Assembly: GCA_026785865.1 (NCBI GenBank)
Contig: JAJAZG010000017.1
Location: 1-10,364 of the forward strand
DNA from: Pseudanabaena sp. CAN_BIN31
GTDB taxonomy: Bacteria; Cyanobacteriota; Cyanobacteriia; Pseudanabaenales; Pseudanabaenaceae
DNA length: 10,364 nt
Direction: 5' to 3'
Below, in pieces: positions 6,417 to 10,364 of the stretch (position 1 is the stretch's first letter; each line of letters starts with the position of its first letter). The notes under the pieces are model-generated. The model saw only the letters and a list, made by a program, of their open reading frames with translations, was not told the origin of the DNA and did no database searches. The position numbers and the translations under genes are program-made.

Positions 6417-6657
6417 AGGGATAGTAGTAAAGCGATCGCAGGAACAAATACTTATAGAAATACTTGTATAAGAGACAGTCAGAAAATAATCGATCCTTTA
6501 TTTACCTTAGAAATCACTGGGATCGCCCACTCCTATAGCAGCGATTTTCTTAAGTAATGGGATCATTTACTTTTTGGTAAACTCTAAATATCCCTTAAAG
6601 TTAGCATTGAATCAAGCAAACTAGCGCATCAGCAATTGTGGTAAGCCTCAAACTTTA
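6417..6657. promoter_or_regulatory. Divergent intergenic region between the ATPase gene and the decarboxylase gene
   Basis: These 241 bp must hold promoters for both directions, but no convincing -35/-10 pair is visible on either strand. Symmetric candidates for regulator binding are AAGTAA-N9-TTACTT (6552-6572), overlapped by TTTAC-N6-GTAAA (6566-6581), and a repeated TGGGATC (6518-6524 and 6558-6564, 40 bp apart). All are short and could be chance. Confidence 0.3.
6460..6478 (-). other. Sequence resembling the Tn5/IS50 transposon end
   Basis: TGTATAAGAGACAG (6465-6478) is identical to the last 14 nt of the 19-nt Tn5 mosaic end; 16 of 19 positions match overall. Read on the minus strand it starts CTGTCTCTTATACAAGT, as would the terminus of an IS4-family element extending leftwards. 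No matching second end was found in the window. It may be an IS end relic, a library-adapter remnant, or chance. Confidence 0.3.
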
Positions 6658-8088
6658 ATGAATCAAAATTCAGTTCCATTATTAGAAGCGGCACGGCGAT
6701 ATCTGGATATCGATCATGCGCCGTTTTATATGCCAGCGCATAAACGCGGTCAGAGTATTGATCGCGAATTTATGGCACTCATGGGCGAGAATATTTTTCG
6801 CTTAGATTTACCCGAATTGCCTGATCTTGAAGAGCCAGTTGCAGAAGCTGAAGTTTTAGCTGCTGATGCTTATGGTAGCGATCGCGCATGGTTTTTGACC
6901 AATGGCTCGACTTGTGGTGTGGAAGCGATGCTATTGGCAACTTGTCAGCAGGGCGACAAAATTTTAATTGGGCGTAACTGTCATAAAGCGGCGATCGCGG
7001 GATTAGTTCTCAACGGTGCGACACCCATTTATTTACCGACTGACTATTTACCAGAATTTGATTTGGACTTGGGCGTGAGTCCTAAGACTCTAGAATTATT
7101 TCTGAATCAGCATCCTGACGCAAAAGCGGTGATGTTGGTTAGTCCTAATTATTTTGGAGTCTGTGGTGAACTGGAAAAAATGGTAGCGATCGCCCATTCT
7201 TTTAATGTTCCACTATTAGTCGATGCGGCTCACGGAGCGCACTTAGGCTTTCATCCCGATCTACCGATTTCGGCACTACAAGCAGGAGCCGATCTGGTGG
7301 TGCAATCTACTCATAAAATGGCAGGTAGCCTCACTCAGTCTTCGATGCTGCATTTGCAAGGCGATCGCATTGCTGCTGAACAGGTCGATCGCGCTTTACA
7401 AATATTGCGATCGAGCAGTCCCAATTTATTGTTAATGATTTCTCTTGATGTAGCGCGGCGACAAATGGCGATTAATGGCAAAGAGCTATTAACCGAAACA
7501 TTGAGATTAGCAAAAGAAGCGCGATCGCAATTAAATCAAATTTCTAAATTGCGAACATTTAGCCAAATAGAAATTTCTACTCTTGATCAAACGCGCCTAA
7601 CGGTGATGATTGACCAACTAAATATGACAGGCTTTGAAGCGGATATATATTTACATTCCCAATTAGATGTGATGGCAGAAATGCCTACACTTACTCAATT
7701 AGTATTCAGTCTTAGTCTTGGTAATACTCAAACTGATATTGATCGCCTAGTTCAAGGATTCCAAAAACTTGGTAAGGAAAAAGCGAACAGCGAAAAGCAA
7801 ACAGCAAATCTAATTCCCAATTACCAATCACCAATTCCCAATTACCAACCTAAGCTCACTCCCCGCGAAGCTTATTTTGCTAAAAGCGATCGCATTCCGC
7901 TTAATCAAGCGATCGGGCGAATTAGTGTCGAATCTCTCTGCCCCTATCCCCCTGGTATTCCCCTGATCTGTATTGGAGAAGAAATTACATTAGAAGTTGT
8001 GAAAATGTTACAAGCTATTTTGCGATCGGGCGGTATTATCAATGGTGCAAGTGATGAGACTTTAGAAACAATTCTTGTTGTCAAGTAG
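6658..8088 (+). CDS. Orn/Lys/Arg decarboxylase family protein (short form, PLP-dependent)
   Basis: PLP enzyme with the aminotransferase fold type I, expected to decarboxylate a basic amino acid (arginine, lysine or ornithine) to a polyamine or diamine; the substrate cannot be read from sequence. At 476 residues it is the short form without the N-terminal wing domain of the E. coli inducible enzymes, like Bacillus-type SpeA/YaaO proteins. FYMPAHKRG (23-31) is the family's N-terminal signature, DAAHGAH (189-195) supplies the PLP-nitrogen aspartate Asp189, and STHKMAGSLTQ carries the PLP lysine Lys220. The C-terminal domain (YPPGIPLICIGEEIT) is present. Residues ~372-400 form an odd low-complexity linker with IPNYQSPIPNYQ, made by an in-frame 21-bp DNA repeat. 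The ATG at 6658 precedes the conserved region appropriately; no Shine-Dalgarno sequence. First gene of a + strand cluster; 44 bp separate it from the Nudix gene. Confidence 0.9.
   Translation: MNQNSVPLLEAARRYLDIDHAPFYMPAHKRGQSIDREFMALMGENIFRLDLPELPDLEEPVAEAEVLAADAYGSDRAWFLTNGSTCGVEAMLLATCQQGDKILIGRNCHKAAIAGLVLNGATPIYLPTDYLPEFDLDLGVSPKTLELFLNQHPDAKAVMLVSPNYFGVCGELEKMVAIAHSFNVPLLVDAAHGAHLGFHPDLPISALQAGADLVVQSTHKMAGSLTQSSMLHLQGDRIAAEQVDRALQILRSSSPNLLLMISLDVARRQMAINGKELLTETLRLAKEARSQLNQISKLRTFSQIEISTLDQTRLTVMIDQLNMTGFEADIYLHSQLDVMAEMPTLTQLVFSLSLGNTQTDIDRLVQGFQKLGKEKANSEKQTANLIPNYQSPIPNYQPKLTPREAYFAKSDRIPLNQAIGRISVESLCPYPPGIPLICIGEEITLEVVKMLQAILRSGGIINGASDETLETILVVK
7812..7848 (+). repeat. Short in-frame direct repeat (21-bp period) within the decarboxylase
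   Basis: AATTCCCAATTACCAA occurs at 7812-7827 and 7833-7848, offset by 21 bp. A 21-bp period is three heptanucleotides, recalling the short tandem heptamer repeats (STRR) of cyanobacteria. It is preceded by a purine-rich stretch with repeated GCGAA/GCAAA words (7783-7808). The insert keeps frame and codes for a disordered linker. Confidence 0.6.
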
Positions 8089-8132
8089 AATAGGCTGAGG
8101 CAATATATTGTAGTTCCTCACAAAAAAATTTC

Positions 8133-8690
8133 ATGTCAGATATTACCTCGCCAGAAATCCTGCAAAATGTCCTCAGTTATCAAGGTCGCAAATTTTCTTT
8201 TCATGTCGATCGCATCAAATTACCCAACGGAGTTACAGGCGAATATTCATATATCAAGCATCCAGGAGCAGGTATGGCGGTTCCTGTAACTGCCGATGGC
8301 AAGTTTATTTTGGTCAAGCAATATCGATTTGCAATTCAGCGCTATTTATTAGAATTTCCTGCGGGAACACTCGAAGTTGGCGAAGATCATGATCTGACGA
8401 TTAAGCGTGAACTTGAGGAAGAAACTGGATACAGCGCTAGTAAATGGCAATATCTTGGCGGTTTCTATATTTGTCCTGGTTATTCTGATGAGATTATCCA
8501 TACTTATTTGGCTCAAGGGCTGGAGAAACTAGAACATCCTCCTGCTCAGGATGAAGATGAAGAGATAGAAGTAGTGCTGCTTAGTCGTGAGGAGATAGAA
8601 GTTTTATTGCGATCGCAAAGTGCTGATACTAGTCTGGATGCCAAATCGATCGCTGCATTTCATCTGGCTTTACAGGCTGTAAGTAGGTAG
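8133..8690 (+). CDS. Nudix hydrolase, ADP-ribose pyrophosphatase-like
   Basis: A 185-residue cytosolic Nudix protein, most likely hydrolysing ADP-ribose or a similar nucleoside diphosphate sugar to AMP plus a phosphosugar. The Nudix box GX5EX7REUXEEXGU is complete: Gly78, Glu84, Arg92-Glu93-Leu94, Glu96-Glu97, Gly99-Tyr100. The preceding strands (FILVKQYRF at 58-66, LLEFPAGT at 72-79) and the following CPGYSDEIIHTYLA (114-127) are characteristic of the ADPRase subgroup, with EFPAG before the box and a proline downstream. The length is normal for the family. The ATG at 8133 lies 44 bp after the decarboxylase stop, with a short inverted repeat TGAGG/CCTCA (8096-8120) between them, so co-transcription is possible. 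It is followed by a long hairpin. Substrate assignment is family-level inference. Confidence 0.92.
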   Translation: MSDITSPEILQNVLSYQGRKFSFHVDRIKLPNGVTGEYSYIKHPGAGMAVPVTADGKFILVKQYRFAIQRYLLEFPAGTLEVGEDHDLTIKRELEEETGYSASKWQYLGGFYICPGYSDEIIHTYLAQGLEKLEHPPAQDEDEEIEVVLLSREEIEVLLRSQSADTSLDAKSIAAFHLALQAVSR

Positions 8691-8694
8691 GCGT

Positions 8695-8749
8695 AAAACC
8701 CAAAAAGCTGTAGCGCACGCTGTGCGTGCGCTACAGCTTTTTGGGTTTT
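8695..8749. repeat. Perfect 26-bp hairpin with 3-nt loop after the Nudix gene
   Basis: Arms 8695-8720 and 8724-8749 are exact inverse complements around TGT. The GC-rich core TGTAGCGCACGC is flanked by AAAACCCAAAAAGC and its mirror ending in GGGTTTT. It can work as an intrinsic terminator or as an intra-cluster attenuating structure, since the next gene on the same strand starts 54 bp beyond it. It is built like the hairpins at 908-960 and 10072-10126. Confidence 0.8.
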
Positions 8750-8803
8750 GGTTTTTATTATGCTTGCCCAATTAAATTCGTAAATTTAATAGAAAAAGAT
8801 AAA

Positions 8804-9100
8804 ATGCGCGTCAAGATTGAAAATGAAGTTCTATTTGTTAACCGCGAGGATGTGCCGAAGTATAACAAGCAAGGCTCAATCGTGCGTAATAGTTACTTTT
8901 GGGCTTTGCGATCAATCGCAGGTCGGGCGAACTCGCGCCATGACTGGGAATTTGAATCTGAAGTGTGGATCGCCTTACAAAGAATGTTAATCTCCTTTGC
9001 AGAGTCAGGATATTTGCCGACTCGCGAAACTCAGTTAGAATTTGCGGCTGACACAGAGGAAATCCCCCAACTTTTACGCCTAGTTTCTACAATTGAATAG
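8804..9100 (+). CDS. Hypothetical protein, 98 residues
   Basis: I do not recognise this protein. From the ATG at 8804 it encodes 98 residues starting MRVKIENEVLFVNRE. It is soluble, with mixed charge, no membrane segment, no signal peptide and no cysteine. It reads as a short beta start followed by helices (SYFWALRSIAGRA, VWIALQRMLISFAESG) and an acidic C-terminus. An in-frame GTG at 8726 would add 26 residues, but that stretch is encoded by the right arm of the hairpin and its flank (RYSFLGFGFYYA), so the ATG is the better start. The TAG at 9098-9100 lies 20 bp before gshB, so the two are probably translated from one transcript. This placement suggests, but does not show, a link to glutathione metabolism. 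In many cyanobacteria a glutaredoxin gene sits before gshB, but this is not a glutaredoxin (no CxxC). Confidence 0.72.
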   Translation: MRVKIENEVLFVNREDVPKYNKQGSIVRNSYFWALRSIAGRANSRHDWEFESEVWIALQRMLISFAESGYLPTRETQLEFAADTEEIPQLLRLVSTIE

Positions 9101-9120
9101 GTAAATTATCAAAAAATTCT

Positions 9121-10083
9121 ATGAAACTTGTATTTATTATCGATCCGATCGCCAAACTCGATCCCGCACATGACACTAGCGTGGCGTTGATGGAAGCAGC
9201 TTGTCGCAAGGGATATGAAGTATTTATTACGAACATGAATACGCTCAGTGTCAAAGACGGCAAGGCGTGGGCTTTTTTGCAAGCTACCAAAATTCACCCT
9301 GTGCCATTGGTTGATGGTAAATGGCAAGTCCCAACGCCTTGGTATGAAGTTGCCGAGGGAAAATTTCAACCTTTAGAAAATATGCAATTTGTGTGGATGC
9401 GTCCCGATCCACCTGTGACGACAGAATATCTCTATGCCACCTATATTCTCGATTATGTTGATGCTAGCAAAACTAAAGTTCTCAACTCTCCGCAAGGTAT
9501 TCGTGCTGCTAATGAAAAAATGTACGCGATGCAATTTACAGGCACAATTCCGAAAACGATTGTGACTGCTGACAAAGCCACAATTCTCGACTTTGTGGCA
9601 ACTGAGGGCAAAGCAGTCATGAAACCACTGGGCGGTAAAGGCGGCGAAGGGATTTTATTTTTGGAAGTAGGCGATCGCAATCTTAATTCGATGATTGAGA
9701 TTAGTACGAATATCGGCACGATGCCTGTGATGGTGCAGGAATATCTAGCTGACGCACAAAAGGGCGATAAGCGAATTATTTTGCTGGATGGCGAACCAAT
9801 CGGTGCAGTCAATCGCGTCCCAAAATCAGGAGAATTTCGCGGCAATATGGCGGCGGGTGGTAGTGCAGTTCAAGTTGACATTACCGATCGCGAGCGGGAA
9901 ATATGCAGCCAACTCGCCCCAATCCTCAAGCGTGACGGCTTAATGTTTGTCGGCATCGATGTTATTGGCGGCTACCTCACCGAAGTTAACGTCACTAGCC
10001 CGACAGGTGTTCGCGAAATTGATCGCCTTGATGGTGTGTGCTTAGGCGATGTAGTCATGGATTGGCTGGCGAATCTTAATTAG
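9121..10083 (+). CDS. gshB: Glutathione synthetase
   Basis: ATP-grasp ligase that adds glycine to gamma-glutamylcysteine, the last step of glutathione synthesis, in the cytosol. At 320 residues it is the normal size of bacterial GshB. Family motifs are in order: MRPDPP (93-98), the ATP-binding glycine-rich loop KPLGGKGGEG (168-177), VQEYLADAQKGDKRI with the catalytic-grasp strand, RVPKSGEFRGNMAAGG (the flexible loop; RGNMAAGG is 240-247), and the metal/substrate motif EVNVTSPTGVREID starting at Glu288. These match E. coli GshB motif by motif. The ATG at 9121 opens directly into MKLVFIIDP, the first beta strand. The upstream 98-residue gene ends 20 bp earlier. The last three codons and the stop lie in the left arm of a perfect 26-bp hairpin. 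No gshA is present in this window. Confidence 0.97.
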   Translation: MKLVFIIDPIAKLDPAHDTSVALMEAACRKGYEVFITNMNTLSVKDGKAWAFLQATKIHPVPLVDGKWQVPTPWYEVAEGKFQPLENMQFVWMRPDPPVTTEYLYATYILDYVDASKTKVLNSPQGIRAANEKMYAMQFTGTIPKTIVTADKATILDFVATEGKAVMKPLGGKGGEGILFLEVGDRNLNSMIEISTNIGTMPVMVQEYLADAQKGDKRIILLDGEPIGAVNRVPKSGEFRGNMAAGGSAVQVDITDREREICSQLAPILKRDGLMFVGIDVIGGYLTEVNVTSPTGVREIDRLDGVCLGDVVMDWLANLN

Positions 10084-10126
10084 TAGCTTTCAGCGCCGTG
10101 GGCGCTGAAAGCTACTAATTAAGATT
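10072..10126. repeat. Perfect 26-bp hairpin spanning the gshB stop codon
   Basis: Arms 10072-10097 and 10101-10126 are exact inverse complements around GTG. The left arm includes the codons AAT CTT AAT and the TAG stop of gshB; the right arm repeats that sequence inverted in non-coding DNA. The core is TTTCAGCGCC/GGCGCTGAAA. It probably folds in the mRNA as the 3'-end structure of gshB, though there is no T-tract beyond AAGATTT. Confidence 0.85.
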
Positions 10127-10155
10127 TGACTAGGGTTATCAACAGTTGACATAAT
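10126..10155 (+). promoter_or_regulatory. Possible weak promoter before tnpB
   Basis: TTGACT (10126-10131) and CATAAT (10150-10155) are 18 bp apart, about 100 bp upstream of the tnpB start. A second TTGACA (10146-10151) and a TATACT (10163-10168) are only 11 bp apart and cannot pair with each other. Weak evidence in AT-rich DNA. Confidence 0.2.
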
Positions 10156-10258
10156 ACCTAGCTATACTTAGATTTAAGCCATATAAATCTGATAAAATCT
10201 ATGGATAGCCTGATTAGTGAAAAGTCGATAGAATAAATAAATAATTTAAGTAATTCTG

Positions 10259-10364
10259 ATGTTATTAGGATTTAAAACGCAACTAAAACTCAATAATAAA
10301 CAGCGAACCACGTTAGCAAAACATGCTGGTGTAGCTCGTCATGCTTGGAATTGGGGATTATCCG
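10259..10364 (+). CDS. tnpB: TnpB (OrfB) of an IS200/IS605-type element, N-terminal part, cut by window edge
   Basis: 35 codons are visible, from the ATG at 10259 to the window end: MLLGFKTQLKLNNKQ, then a helix ending HAGVARHAWNWGLS. This is the N-terminal helix-turn-helix region of IS605 OrfB/TnpB proteins, where a pattern of R...WNW/WNxxL is typical and where cyanobacterial copies often start MLLGFKT. Full-length TnpB is ~350-420 residues and is an RNA-guided (omegaRNA) DNA nuclease. No tnpA is seen upstream in the 175 bp to gshB, so it may be a stand-alone tnpB element or have its tnpA elsewhere. A small hairpin AGATTTA/TAAATCT (10170-10190) upstream could belong to the element's left end. 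Whether it is intact cannot be judged here. Confidence 0.82.
   Translation, partial: MLLGFKTQLKLNNKQRTTLAKHAGVARHAWNWGLS

Noticed and set aside
8726..8803. GTG-initiated N-terminal extension of the 98-residue protein (26 extra codons)
   Set aside because: The extension is encoded by the right arm of the perfect hairpin and its flank; its composition (RYSFLGFGFYYA) is unlike the rest, and the ATG at 8804 gives a sensible protein start.
9453..9845. 130-codon ORF on the minus strand inside gshB
   Set aside because: It lies wholly antisense to well-conserved GshB motifs and its translation shows no recognisable domain; it is a frame shadow of a real gene.

Overview
The window looks like cyanobacterial chromosome. 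The HIP1 octamer GCGATCGC recurs throughout, even inside coding sequence. The genes include an oxygenic-phototroph-type ferredoxin-sulfite reductase, a cyanobacterial-style ammonium permease and a cyanobacterial-style prokaryotic glutathione synthetase. Base composition is moderate, start codons mostly lack Shine-Dalgarno sequences, and gene ends carry long hairpins. A Pseudanabaena-like filamentous cyanobacterium is my guess. The genus cannot be fixed from the sequence alone.

Layout. 1-807 is the C-terminal part of an Amt ammonium transporter (+), followed by three hairpins in a row. 1050-2975 is sir, ferredoxin-sulfite reductase (+), with an unusual C-terminal tail resembling a ribbon-helix-helix DNA-binding domain. 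2976-3162 is a convergent gap filled by two ~70-nt structured repeats of one family in opposite orientation. 3163-6416 (-) is a tightly spaced two-gene unit: a P-loop ATPase (upstream, 6416-5028), then a protein with a P-loop-less N-terminal domain, eight 40-residue TPRs and a cationic Trp/Arg-rich tail. 6417-6657 is a divergent intergenic region with a 14-nt match to the Tn5 mosaic end. 6658-10083 (+) carries an Orn/Lys/Arg-type PLP decarboxylase, a Nudix hydrolase, an unrecognised 98-residue protein and gshB. From 10259 to the edge is the start of an IS200/IS605-type tnpB.

The metabolic genes are ordinary housekeeping or nutrient-assimilation functions: ammonium uptake, sulfite reduction, polyamine or amino-acid decarboxylation, ADP-sugar clean-up and glutathione synthesis. 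They do not form one pathway operon.

The most interesting parts are four. First, the ATPase/TPR pair, which looks like a two-component signalling or conflict module of unassigned function; its TPR array is nearly identical at the DNA level and so recently amplified. Second, the two convergent repeats, which show four compensated base-pair changes. Third, three perfect 25-26 bp hairpins with 3-nt loops at gene ends, one copying the last codons of gshB. Fourth, the DNA-binding-like tail on sulfite reductase.
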